From CBDEGR01 sp965237895 (GTDB lineage Bacteria; Acidobacteriota; Terriglobia; UBA7540; JAPUME01): a stretch of DNA of 64,000 bases. The stretch lies in assembly GCA_965237895.1 (NCBI GenBank), contig CBDEGR010000002.1, positions 2,108,001 to 2,172,000 of the forward strand. Reading direction: 5' to 3'. The notes under the pieces are model-generated. The model was not told the origin of the DNA and searched no databases. It saw only the letters and a list, made by a program, of their open reading frames with translations. The stretch's first letter is position 1, and each line of letters begins with the position of its first letter. This document shows, piece after piece, positions 1-7,557 of the stretch. Both the position numbers and the translations under genes were made by a program.

Positions 1-1
1 C

Positions 2-718
2 ATTACCCTGACCGAGGCGATGGCGCTTTCCAACAACACCTTCTTTGCCAAGGCGGGCGAGCAACTCGGCTTCCAGCGGATTCAAAACTACGCGCGCAGG
101 CTCGGCTTCGGAGAAAAGGCCGGATGGTACGTTCCCGGCGAGCGAGCCGGAACGTTCGCCGCCCGTCCGCCGCAACGGGGCGTGGGATACATGTCCAGCC
201 ACGGAAAAGGGATCAAGGCCACCCCGCTCCAAATGGCCGCCTTCGCCTCCACCCTGGCCAATGGAGGAACGCTCTACTACCTTCAGTATGCGCGCAACAA
301 AGAGGAGCTTGCGAAATTCCAGCCGCGCATCAAGCGCCGGTTGCTGATCTCAAAGCATCTGACCCACCTGAAGACCGCCATGGCCGCCACGGTGCTCTAC
401 GGCACCGGTAGCAGCGCCTACGATCCGAATCACATCATCTACGGAAAGACCGGCACTTGCCGCGAAGGACGCACCTGGCTGGGATGGTTTGTCTCCTACT
501 CGGATGGGCATCTGCCTCGCTACGCGGTGGTGGTTTTTCTGCGGCGGGTGGGGCGAAGAGTCACCGGCCCCCAGGCAGCTCGAATTTCCGGAAAAATCTA
601 CCGCCAGCTGTATGAGAGGGACCTCAAATCCCGGAAACTCAGCGCTGCTCAATCGGAGGCCGGCGGCGAAACCGTCCGGGCAGGCTTCTTCCCCCGGAGC
701 ACAAAAAACGGAAACTAA
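2..718 (+). CDS. Penicillin-binding protein transpeptidase, C-terminal part (5' end outside window)
   Basis: This is the 3' part of a high-molecular-weight PBP transpeptidase; the reading frame is open from the window edge. The 'LSNNTFF' stretch near the start matches the SxN active-site motif, and 'YGKTGTCREGRTWLGWF' contains the KTGT motif of the beta-lactam-binding fold. The catalytic SxxK motif must lie upstream. Such enzymes cross-link peptidoglycan in the periplasm during elongation or division. The protein ends with a basic, Ser/Gly-rich tail after the fold. It converges with cysH across about 70 bp. Which PBP class (PBP2- or FtsI-like) cannot be decided from this part. Confidence 0.85.
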   Translation: MTLTEAMALSNNTFFAKAGEQLGFQRIQNYARRLGFGEKAGWYVPGERAGTFAARPPQRGVGYMSSHGKGIKATPLQMAAFASTLANGGTLYYLQYARNKEELAKFQPRIKRRLLISKHLTHLKTAMAATVLYGTGSSAYDPNHIIYGKTGTCREGRTWLGWFVSYSDGHLPRYAVVVFLRRVGRRVTGPQAARISGKIYRQLYERDLKSRKLSAAQSEAGGETVRAGFFPRSTKNGN

Positions 719-791
719 GAGGACGGAAACAAAAAGCGCTGGACGATGATCGCCCGGCACTTTGATTTTCTAACGTTCCTACGAAAACCGC

Positions 792-1514
792 TTACTTATG
801 CAGACCGCACTCTTTCTTGGTCTCCTCTTCCCACCACCAGCGGCCCTCGCGCTCATGCTGGCCAGGAAGAACAGCCCTTGTGCAGGGTTCGCAGCCAATG
901 GAGATGAAACCCCGATTATGGAGAGGATTGTAAGGAACATCATTCTCGCGAATGTAATTCCACACCTGCTGCGAGGTCCAGTTCGCCAGCGGGTTAAACT
1001 TCACCAACTCCTTTCCCTCACCGGCAAAGACCGGGTCGGATTGAATCACAGGAACCTCGGCGCGGGTGCCGGGGCTCTGGTCGCGCCGCTGGCCGGTAAT
1101 CCAAGCATCGAGCGTCCCCAGAATGCGCCGTAACGGTTCCACCTTCCGAATGCTGCAGCACTCTTTGTGGCCGTCTTCGTAGAAGGAGAACAAGCCCTTC
1201 TCACGGACGAATGATTCTATGGCTTTCGCTTGGGGAAAACAGACTTCAATCTCAATCTTGTAGCGTTCGCGAACCTGGTCGAGGAACCGGTAAGTCTCGG
1301 CATGCAAACGCCCCGTGTCAAGCGAAAAGACACGGAACGGCAGACCGGTCTTTTCCGCCATATCCACCAGCACCACATCTTCGGCGCCGGAGAAGGAGAT
1401 GGCCACATTCGACGTGTGCTCCTTCAGGGCGATTTCCACAATCTCTTTGGGATTTCGGTTCGCGTATTCTTTGGCAAGTTCTTGGTAATTTTTCTCGGTG
1501 CTTAGAACACTCAT
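792..1514 (-). CDS. cysH: Assimilatory adenylyl-sulfate (APS) reductase, CysH family
   Basis: The product is 240 aa, the usual length for bacterial APS/PAPS reductases. It reduces activated sulfate to sulfite with thioredoxin. The nucleotide-binding 'SFSGAEDVVLVDM' loop and the 'SLDTGRLHAETY' segment are present. The Cys pair in 'HKECCSIRKVEPL', the 'GCEPC' pair and the C-terminal 'ECGLH' active-site cysteine are all visible. The CC...CxxC set ligates a [4Fe-4S] cluster, which points to APS rather than PAPS as substrate. It is the second gene after the TSUP transporter (50 bp gap), in a transcript that starts with a poly-Cys leader peptide and attenuator. It therefore appears to be controlled by cysteine supply. 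Confidence 0.93.
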   Translation of the reverse strand: MSVLSTEKNYQELAKEYANRNPKEIVEIALKEHTSNVAISFSGAEDVVLVDMAEKTGLPFRVFSLDTGRLHAETYRFLDQVRERYKIEIEVCFPQAKAIESFVREKGLFSFYEDGHKECCSIRKVEPLRRILGTLDAWITGQRRDQSPGTRAEVPVIQSDPVFAGEGKELVKFNPLANWTSQQVWNYIRENDVPYNPLHNRGFISIGCEPCTRAVLPGQHEREGRWWWEEETKKECGLHK

Positions 1515-1564
1515 AAGTCAGTCTTCTTACCTCGTTTTCACCATGCAGTGGATTTTGATATCAA

Positions 1565-2332
1565 TTACCCGACCAATAATTTGGTCCCCAGGGAAAAATA
1601 GAGCAGGCTGAAGAGCCACCGGAAGGAGACCTCCGGCAACCAACGGGTCAACCGGCTGCCGATGATCACTCCCGGCATCGAGCCGAGAATCAGCTTCAAA
1701 AATAGGCCGCCGTCGAAGTGCTGCATCCAGACGTACGATGCGCCGGCCACCACCATCGTAGCCAAGCCGAAAACAATGTCCGTACCGACAAGCTTCGAAA
1801 TCGGCAACGGAACCAGCAAAAGCAGGAATGCCATCATCAGGCTGCCGCTTCCGACCGACGTCAGCGTAACCAGGAACCCGACCGTCGCGCCCGCCGCCAA
1901 GAAGGAAAACTCGCGGCCTTGAAGGCGGACCTCGGTTTCATTCTCTGCCTTATCTTTCCGACGCCAACCGACGAATGGCAACAGCACCGCCACCACAATC
2001 AATGTAACAGCCAACAAGCTTTCCAGCAGGGATTCCAGTTCGGCGATCGGAAAAGTCCGCTGGAGATATTGAAACACCCATACTCCGGCCAGCACGCCGG
2101 GAACGCTTCCCCCAATCAACCACAGCGCCAATTTCATATGAACTTGGCCCAGGCGACGGTGCTCCACCGCGCCGACCAATTTCGTCGCCGCACCGGTCAG
2201 AAGCCCCGTACCGATAATGGTAACGGTGGGGAACGGGGTCAACAACATCAGGAGCGGCGTCAGCATCACGCCACCGCCGGTGCCCGTCAGCCCGATCAAG
2301 AGTCCCGTAATCAGTCCGATCAGTATCTCCAT
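1565..2332 (-). CDS. TSUP (TauE/SafE) family sulfur-compound transporter
   Basis: This 255-aa, highly hydrophobic protein starts with 'MEILIGLITGLLIGLTGTGG', the typical glycine-rich first helix of the TauE/SafE (TSUP) family. About seven to eight membrane segments can be counted, and a second Gly-rich repeat ('FLVTLTSVGSGSLMM') marks the second half of the internal duplication. Family members move sulfite, sulfonates, thiosulfate or sulfate; direction varies and cannot be read here. It lies directly upstream of cysH and downstream of the cysteine attenuator, so a role in sulfate or sulfite handling for cysteine synthesis is likely. The start ATG has only a weak Shine-Dalgarno. Confidence 0.88.
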   Translation of the reverse strand: MEILIGLITGLLIGLTGTGGGVMLTPLLMLLTPFPTVTIIGTGLLTGAATKLVGAVEHRRLGQVHMKLALWLIGGSVPGVLAGVWVFQYLQRTFPIAELESLLESLLAVTLIVVAVLLPFVGWRRKDKAENETEVRLQGREFSFLAAGATVGFLVTLTSVGSGSLMMAFLLLLVPLPISKLVGTDIVFGLATMVVAGASYVWMQHFDGGLFLKLILGSMPGVIIGSRLTRWLPEVSFRWLFSLLYFSLGTKLLVG

Positions 2333-2382
2333 TTTGTTCCAACCCGGTTGCTTCGAAAGCCAAGCTCCCCGGAAAGCCCCCT

Positions 2383-2419
2383 AAAAACAAAAAACCCGCT
2401 GTAATCTTTCTACAGCGGG
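2383..2419 (-). terminator. Rho-independent terminator of the cysteine attenuator
   Basis: On the minus strand a perfect 9-bp stem (arms 2411-2419 and 2395-2403, 'CCCGCTGTA'/'TACAGCGGG') with a 7-nt loop is followed by a U-rich tract (2394-2383, TTTTTTGTTTTT). It sits between the leader peptide stop codon and the TSUP start codon, so it would stop transcription before the structural genes. Its 5' arm is also contained in the antiterminator pairing described separately. Confidence 0.88.
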
Positions 2420-2485
2420 CGTTGGCTTTGTGAACCTTCCGGTCTTTTTAAGTCTGATTCACCTCATCCTGCCAACGTCCACTGT
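2412..2485 (-). promoter_or_regulatory. Antiterminator pairing of the cysteine attenuator
   Basis: RNA segment 2485-2471 (minus sense ACAGTGGACGTTGGC), right after the Cys codon run, is complementary to 2426-2412 (GCCAACGCCCGCTGT). I count 13 Watson-Crick pairs, one G-U and one mismatch over 15 positions. The second segment includes most of the terminator's 5' arm, so the two structures exclude each other. A ribosome stalled on the Cys codons would leave segment 2485-2471 free to pair and allow read-through. This is the geometry of classical amino-acid attenuators; the energetics were not computed. Confidence 0.8.
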
Positions 2486-2573
2486 TACTGTTACAACAAC
2501 ACATACAACAGCAACAACACACTTCTCCGGCGTCAGCAGTCATTCGCTTGTGATTGAGGCGACACAATTGCAT
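2448..2573 (-). CDS. Poly-cysteine leader peptide (41 aa) of the TSUP-cysH operon
   Basis: The ORF starts at ATG 2573 with an AGGAG Shine-Dalgarno 8 nt upstream and ends at TAA 2448. Codons 19-27 encode 'CCCCCMCCC', using TGT seven times and TGC once, followed by Asn-Ser-Asn-Ser. A ninth Cys is at codon 4. Eight Cys in nine codons is far outside normal composition and is what an attenuator sensing charged tRNA-Cys needs. It begins about 16 nt after the predicted transcription start and is followed by mutually exclusive antiterminator and terminator structures ahead of the TSUP/cysH genes. The peptide itself probably has no further function. Poly-Cys regulatory ORFs are known in mycobacteria; this is an analogous arrangement with a conventional ribosome binding site. 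Confidence 0.88.
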   Translation of the reverse strand: MQLCRLNHKRMTADAGEVCCCCCMCCCNSNSGRWQDEVNQT

Positions 2574-2595
2574 ACTTACTACTCCTACTCCCGGT

Positions 2596-2624
2596 AGTGT
2601 ATCAATCGTCCGCTACCCTGTCAA
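2596..2624 (-). promoter_or_regulatory. Sigma70-type promoter for leader-TSUP-cysH operon
   Basis: Minus-strand TTGACA (2624-2619), a 17-bp spacer, then TACACT (2601-2596): a consensus -35 box and a near-consensus -10 box at ideal spacing. Transcription should start near 2589, about 16 nt before the leader ATG. It lies just downstream of the leuB stop codon, so this operon is independent of leuAB. Confidence 0.82.
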
Positions 2625-2653
2625 CCTCTTTTTTCCGCCATTTTTCCGCAATC

Positions 2654-3760
2654 TCAACGGTTTTTAAAACGGGAAGATTTCAGCAATTTCTTTGTTTCGG
2701 CGGCAATCAGGTCGCCCATCCGGGAGGTCTTAACCGCCCGTTTCTTGCCAGGAATCTCCGAGGTTCGAGCGCCGCGTTTCAGGACCTTTTCGATGGCCAG
2801 CTCAATCGCGTCGGCCGCCACGTCCTGGCGGAAGGTATAACGCAGCATCAGGGCCGCCGAGGCGATGGCGGCAATCGGGTTGGCACGATTCTTGCCCGCA
2901 ATATCCGGCGCCGAGCCGTGCACGGGCTCATAGAGCGCATGCCCCTCGCCCAGGCTGGCCGAGGGCAGCATGCCGATGGAGCCAGTGATCATCGCGGCCT
3001 CATCGCTCAAAATATCTCCGAAGATGTTGTTCGTCAGAATCACGTCGAACGAGGGGGCCCGGGAGATCAACTGCATGGCGCAAGTATCGACATAGAGATG
3101 GGCCAATTCCACGTCCGGATACGACATGGCGACGCGCTCAACCACCTCGCGCCACAGTCGGGAGCTTTCCAGCACGTTGGCCTTATCGACCGACGTAACG
3201 CGCCGGCGGCGGATTCGGGCCAACTGAAAAGCCCGATGAGCCACCCGCTCAATCTCATGCTCACGGTAGATCTCCGTGTTGATGCCGACCCGCTCGCCGT
3301 TTCGTGAAAAGATTCCCCGGGGATTGCCGAAATAGATCCCTCCCGTCAGCTCCCGCACAATTACCATGTCCGTGCCGCGGGCAAACTGCGGCTTTAAAGC
3401 AGTTGCGGACAGCATGCAGTCCACGACCCGTGCCGGGCGAAGGTTCACAAAGAGCCCGAGGCGCTTTCGAAGCTGCAAAAGGCCCTGCTCGGGCCTCTCC
3501 TCCGGTCTCCTCTTATCCCATTGCGGACCTCCCACCGCGCCCAGCAGGATGGCTTGCGCATTGTTGCAAATGGCGATGGTTTCAGCCGGGAGAGGAGCGG
3601 CTGTGGTGTCCAGCGCACTACCGCCGATCAGGCCGTACTGGAAACTGAAAGTGGGCTCCCTGATATCCTCGACAACACGGAGGATCTTTATGGCCTCCTG
3701 CGTAACCTCAGGACCGATCCCGTCTCCGGGGAGGACAGCGACTTGGAAATTTTCTCGCAT
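2654..3760 (-). CDS. leuB: 3-isopropylmalate dehydrogenase
   Basis: The 368-aa product catalyses NAD-dependent oxidative decarboxylation of 3-isopropylmalate in leucine synthesis. The N-terminus 'VAVLPGDGIGPEV' is the family nucleotide/substrate loop. 'LLQLRKRLGLFVNLRPARV' holds the substrate-binding arginines, and 'NIFGDILSDEAAMITGSIG' holds the metal-binding aspartates. 'EPVHGSAPDIAGKNRANP' is the NAD-specificity segment. Length is normal. It lies downstream of leuA on the same strand, but a 447-bp gap separates them, so co-transcription is uncertain. No leuC or leuD is in the window. Confidence 0.95.
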   Translation of the reverse strand: MRENFQVAVLPGDGIGPEVTQEAIKILRVVEDIREPTFSFQYGLIGGSALDTTAAPLPAETIAICNNAQAILLGAVGGPQWDKRRPEERPEQGLLQLRKRLGLFVNLRPARVVDCMLSATALKPQFARGTDMVIVRELTGGIYFGNPRGIFSRNGERVGINTEIYREHEIERVAHRAFQLARIRRRRVTSVDKANVLESSRLWREVVERVAMSYPDVELAHLYVDTCAMQLISRAPSFDVILTNNIFGDILSDEAAMITGSIGMLPSASLGEGHALYEPVHGSAPDIAGKNRANPIAAIASAALMLRYTFRQDVAADAIELAIEKVLKRGARTSEIPGKKRAVKTSRMGDLIAAETKKLLKSSRFKNR

Positions 3761-4207
3761 TGTTTTGATTCTACAAAGTTTACAAGAGATTTAACGGGTA
3801 AAGCAAGAATTTCCAGGCGTGGAAAATCGCAGGACAGCTAATCTATATAAAGTTTTTATTTTCAGTTAGTTGCAGCGTCACAGTTAAGCTCTTACCGGAT
3901 GCCGGTACCATCAGGGTGGGGGCAATCCAGGCATCCGGCAATCGCATGCAACCGCTGCCGCTCACCTCATCCGGCGGATTTAGGACCCGATATTCATTTT
4001 TCCGCAGAGTTGCCGCTCGGCTCAAACAACCTAACAATAAAACATCCTTGTTTTCAATAAGATATACAATCTTCTGGGCGTTGATAATAATCCTTCGGTA
4101 AGGGGAAGCGGAGGGTAAAAAGACCTACCCGCGGTAAGTGTACTGTCCGGCGTGCCGGCACACAGAGGGAGTTACAAATAATCACAATTAATTCTGGATT
4201 TAGCCGG
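3761..4207. other. 447-bp gap between leuA and leuB, no convincing gene; long inverted repeat
   Basis: No ORF here has a credible start or family resemblance; the longest leftward frame (about 64 codons, 3843-4037) lacks a Shine-Dalgarno. The stretch is visibly richer in A+T than its neighbours. A 9-bp perfect inverted repeat, CCGGATGCC (3895-3903) and GGCATCCGG (3930-3938), encloses a 26-nt loop. There is no U-tract beside it, so it is not a standard terminator. It may be a structured RNA element or decayed sequence. Confidence 0.4.
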
Positions 4208-5815
4208 TTACTTCGTTACTTGGCCGGCAAGAGCTTTTCCCTGTGAAGCCGATTTTGCATTCCGGGCGGCTGGGTCGCCGCCGGCTGTTTTTGACTCCAA
4301 AACTCTTTGAGATTCAAAGACGGCCTTGTTCGAAGCCTGCAGATAAGCCTGGGCTGCGGCCTCAACCAAGTTCGCACCGGATGCTTTGCCCATCAGTTGC
4401 CGAACGCCGAAGTGGCAAACCAGGTCGACCTCGGCGACGCCGCCCTGGGACGACCCCACCGTGTGAACAGAGAGGTCTTCGATCGTACCCTTCAATCCCG
4501 TAATGCTGTCGACGGCGCGAAAGACGGCGTCGCACGGCCCGTCGGCTTTGGCGGACCCGGTGCTCGCCTGGCCGTCCTTTTCGAGCTCGACGGTAGCCTC
4601 CGATGGGCCTTTTCTCCTGGTCACACATTCGAGCGACTTCAAGGTGTATCCGCCGAGCAGCGCATCGAAACCTTTATTCACAATGTTGATCAGGTCCTCA
4701 TCGTAGACCTGCTTTTTCCGGTCGGCCAGTTGGCAGAAGAGTGAGTAGGCCCGCTCGATCTCCGGCTTGGTCAACGAGTAGCCAAGCTCCTCATAGCGGC
4801 TGGAGAGCGCATGCCGGCCGGAGTGCTTCCCCAGCACGATTGAGTTCGCCGGCATCCCTACCGTTTGCGGGTCCATAATCTCGTAGGTGATGGCTTTCTT
4901 CAGCACGCCGTCCTGGTGGATGCCCGCCTCGTGCGCAAAGGCATTCTGCCCGACAATCGCCTTATTTCGCTGCACGTGGACTCCGGTGATCTCCACCAAC
5001 AAGCGGCTGGCCGGGTAAATCTCCTTATGCCGGATATCCGTGTGAAGACCATGCAGGTCCTTTCGCACGTAGAGCGACATGGCGACTTCTTCGAGCGACG
5101 AATTCCCTGCCCGCTCGCCGATGCCGTTCACGGTGCACTCGACCTGACGCGCGCCCGCTTTCAGCGCCGCCAGAGCGTTCGCCACGCCCAAGCCGAGATC
5201 ATCGTGCGTATGGGAGCTCAAGATGACGCGGTCCATCCCCGGCACCTTCGCCTTCACATCGGCAAACATCTGCCCGTACTCCTCCGGCATGCAGAAACCC
5301 ACCGTGTCGGGCAAATTCAAGACGTCGGCGCCGGCCTCGACCGCCGCGTGACAGCATTCAATCAGGTAGCTGCGGTCGCTGCGGCCGGCGTCTTCGGGCG
5401 AAAATTCCACGTTCCGGCAGAGCGACTTCGCGTGCGCCACCATGGTGCTGATCATCTTCAGAATCTCTTCGCGCGTCTTGCGAAGTTTATACTTTAGGTG
5501 GATGTCCGAGGTGGCGAGGAACGTATGGATGCGCGGGCGGGCGGCGTCCTTGAGCGCCTCCCAGGCACGGTTGATATCGAGCTCATGGGCGCGGGCCAAG
5601 CCCGCAATCATCGGGCCACGAACTTCGGCGGCAATCCGGCGGACCGACTCGAAGTCGCCGGGCGAAGCAATCGGGAACCCCGCCTCGATGATATCCACAC
5701 CGAGCCGCTCCAGTTGGTGCGCCATGCGGAGCTTCTCGTCCAGGTTCATGCTGCAACCCGGCGATTGCTCCCCGTCGCGGAGCGTCGTATCGAAAATCCA
5801 TACTTTTTCGCTCAT
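4208..5815 (-). CDS. leuA: 2-isopropylmalate synthase
   Basis: This enzyme condenses acetyl-CoA with 2-oxoisovalerate, the first committed step of leucine synthesis. From ATG 5815, which follows AGGAG at good spacing, the product is 535 aa. 'FDTTLRDGEQSPG' begins the DRE-TIM barrel metal site, 'SSHTHDDLGLGVANALAAL' gives the HxH metal ligands, and 'VNGIGERAGN' is the signature loop. 'FAHEAGIHQDGVLK' is the linker motif. The C-terminal 150 residues form the allosteric LeuA dimer domain, with a Lys/Ala-rich tail. A start 21 nt upstream is possible but lacks the spacing. Confidence 0.95.
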   Translation of the reverse strand: MSEKVWIFDTTLRDGEQSPGCSMNLDEKLRMAHQLERLGVDIIEAGFPIASPGDFESVRRIAAEVRGPMIAGLARAHELDINRAWEALKDAARPRIHTFLATSDIHLKYKLRKTREEILKMISTMVAHAKSLCRNVEFSPEDAGRSDRSYLIECCHAAVEAGADVLNLPDTVGFCMPEEYGQMFADVKAKVPGMDRVILSSHTHDDLGLGVANALAALKAGARQVECTVNGIGERAGNSSLEEVAMSLYVRKDLHGLHTDIRHKEIYPASRLLVEITGVHVQRNKAIVGQNAFAHEAGIHQDGVLKKAITYEIMDPQTVGMPANSIVLGKHSGRHALSSRYEELGYSLTKPEIERAYSLFCQLADRKKQVYDEDLINIVNKGFDALLGGYTLKSLECVTRRKGPSEATVELEKDGQASTGSAKADGPCDAVFRAVDSITGLKGTIEDLSVHTVGSSQGGVAEVDLVCHFGVRQLMGKASGANLVEAAAQAYLQASNKAVFESQRVLESKTAGGDPAARNAKSASQGKALAGQVTK

Positions 5816-5860
5816 ATCGACTCCTTGCAAACTCAACTGAAAGGAACCCAGTAGGTCCTT

Positions 5861-5889
5861 AGTTTAAGACCTGCTTTCTCGATAGTCAA
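5861..5889 (-). promoter_or_regulatory. Putative sigma70 promoter of leuA
   Basis: Minus-strand TTGACT (5889-5884), a 17-bp spacer and TAAACT (5866-5861) lie about 45 bp before the leuA start. Spacing is ideal and each box has one or two deviations from consensus. I saw no leucine-rich leader peptide or T-box between it and leuA. Confidence 0.5.
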
Positions 5890-5916
5890 AGTCAAAATCA
5901 AACCGCGCAACAGTCC

Positions 5917-6318
5917 TCAGGCCACGCCCAAAGGGGTCAACAGCGCTTCCAGATTTTCCTCATTCACCGTCAGGCTCAGGCGCTCCCGGCCCACATCTTC
6001 CAACTCATCGAAGGCCCGGAACATCCGCATCTTCGCCAAGGCATACTGCTCATTGGAGTCAAGCTCCCGCCCGTGGCGTCGCCGCCAAGCATCCAGCGCG
6101 TCCGCTTGAAGGAAAATCCTAAGGTCAAAAGGCGGATGCTGGTCCGGCCGGACGACAAAGACAAAGTCTACCCCCGCCCCCACCCCGCCCGGCCGTCGGA
6201 CCCGTCTCTTCTGTTCATAAGAGTATTGATAGCAGATACCCGTCTCGGCAACATAGGTTTTGTAACGGCGGTTTGTGGCCAAAAAATATCCCCTTATTCT
6301 TTCGGTTAAGCTTAGCAT
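5917..6318 (-). CDS. Hypothetical protein, 133 aa
   Basis: Unrecognised soluble protein. Starting at ATG 6318 ('MLSLTERIRGYFLATNRRY') avoids running into the promoter and start of the divergent TerB-domain gene, so I prefer it to the longer frame that begins at 6429. The body alternates charged and hydrophobic residues. It includes a Gly-rich turn ('RRPGGVGAGVDFVFVVRPD') and a predicted C-terminal helix rich in Glu/Arg. There is no signal peptide or membrane segment. The next gene leftward is leuA, with no obvious functional link. Confidence 0.6.
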   Translation of the reverse strand: MLSLTERIRGYFLATNRRYKTYVAETGICYQYSYEQKRRVRRPGGVGAGVDFVFVVRPDQHPPFDLRIFLQADALDAWRRRHGRELDSNEQYALAKMRMFRAFDELEDVGRERLSLTVNEENLEALLTPLGVA

Positions 6319-6420
6319 TTCACAAAACCCTCCACAACCGGAGAAAAGGAGCGACAAGGCGCGTTTTTCCATCCGCAGCTGGTCTATACTCCCTGTAATA
6401 CTGCAAACCCTGGAGGACAC

Positions 6421-7347
6421 GTGGCGCACGCAACTTTTGTGATGGCCCTAGCAAAATTCATCGTGGCGACGGCCTGGGCCGACGGCAAGCTCGCCAACGA
6501 CGAACTGAATGCTTTGAAAGATCTCTTGTTCCGGCTGCCGGACCTCTCCGGCGAAGAGTGGGCTGAACTGGAGGTCTACATCGACGCTCCGGTCTCCGCC
6601 GCCGAGCGCACCCGTCTGCAGGAAGAACTGATTAAAAGTTTACGCTCGCCCTCCGACAAGGCCGTTGCGAAGAGCATGATTGAGAAAGTCGTGGTGGCGG
6701 ACGGCGTGGTTTCACCCGAAGAGAAGAGTGTTTTGGAGGAGGTCGGGAGGGCCTTGGAAAACGCCGACGTGGGGCTGTTTACCAAATTGAATCAATTGCT
6801 GGGCGGTTCGGTCTCCCGCCGAACCCAAGCGGCCGCCGCGGCCCCCAACCGGGAGGAGGACATCCCCCACTTTATTCAAAACAGAATCCTTTTTCGGGTG
6901 AAGTGGCATCGGGAGGCCGACCTGCACAGGGAGGAACTCGACGAACGGGAACTCGCCAAATGGTGCCTCGCCGGCGGCCTGATGGCCCGCGTCGCCTGGG
7001 TGGATCAAAATATTTCCGCGAAAGAAAAAGAGGCCATTACGAAAAGCCTTCGCGAAAAGTGGGGACTGAACCGGGAAGCAGCCGAGATGGTAACTGAAAT
7101 AGCCGCCTCCAGCATCGCGAAGGGGCTCGACTACTTCCGTCTCACCCGCAGCTTTTTTGAGTCCACCGAACGGCCCGAACGGCTTGCTTTTCTTGATTGC
7201 CTCTTTTCAGTCGCCAACGCTTGCGGGAAGACATCCTCCAAAGAGATCGAGGAGATTCGCGCCATCGCCAAGGGCCTCAAGTTGGACCACGACGAGTTCA
7301 TCCAGGCCAAGCTGCGCCTTCCTCGCAAAGACCGCAGCGGGCTATAG
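6421..7347 (+). CDS. TerB-domain protein (two TerB/DjlA-like domains)
   Basis: The 308-aa product carries two helical TerB-type regions. The first (about residues 5-115) has the recurrent 'ATAWADGKLANDEL' and 'VVVADGVVSPEEKSVL' acidic loops. The second (about 170-300) has 'ARVAWVDQNISAKEKEAI' and 'KTSSKEIEEIRAIAKGL'. TerB-like domains bind metal ions or partner proteins in stress-related systems, but no ter operon is present. The GTG start is preceded by GGAGG at good spacing. The gene is monocistronic and a MITE has inserted exactly at its stop codon. The specific function is unknown. Confidence 0.75.
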   Translation: MAHATFVMALAKFIVATAWADGKLANDELNALKDLLFRLPDLSGEEWAELEVYIDAPVSAAERTRLQEELIKSLRSPSDKAVAKSMIEKVVVADGVVSPEEKSVLEEVGRALENADVGLFTKLNQLLGGSVSRRTQAAAAAPNREEDIPHFIQNRILFRVKWHREADLHREELDERELAKWCLAGGLMARVAWVDQNISAKEKEAITKSLREKWGLNREAAEMVTEIAASSIAKGLDYFRLTRSFFESTERPERLAFLDCLFSVANACGKTSSKEIEEIRAIAKGLKLDHDEFIQAKLRLPRKDRSGL

Positions 7348-7486
7348 GAAATTCGGTAGTGTCCTAAATTGCCTCAGGTCCGTAATACGATTGGCAGCAG
7401 GCTCATTTTGCGCACGTGAAGCGAAACCGCAACTGCTCACCAAGTCATGGCCGAAGAATTCGAAATTAGGACACTACCGGAAATTC
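7347..7486. mobile_element. 124-bp MITE-like element with 16-bp terminal inverted repeats and 8-bp target duplication
   Basis: The element spans 7355-7478. Its ends, GGTAGTGTCCTAAATT (7355-7370) and the reverse complement at 7463-7478, match at 15 of 16 positions. Direct repeats GGAAATTC flank it exactly (7347-7354 and 7479-7486). It contains no ORF, so it must have been moved in trans by a transposase. The GG...TGTC-type ends and 8-bp duplication resemble the IS1595 family, but that assignment is inference. It lies between the terB-like stop codon and thrS. Confidence 0.8.
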
Positions 7487-7557
7487 GACTAAGTTGACCC
7501 CCTCCCAACGGTTTTGCTATCTTCATATAGAGTTGGAGGTTGGCTTCGTTACCCCCC

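Noticed and set aside
3843..4037. 64-codon leftward ORF in the leuA-leuB gap
   Set aside because: No Shine-Dalgarno, no family resemblance, and it coincides with the inverted repeat.
5816..5916. Leucine leader peptide or T-box before leuA
   Set aside because: No Leu-codon run, specifier stem or terminator/antiterminator pair is visible in the short 5' region.
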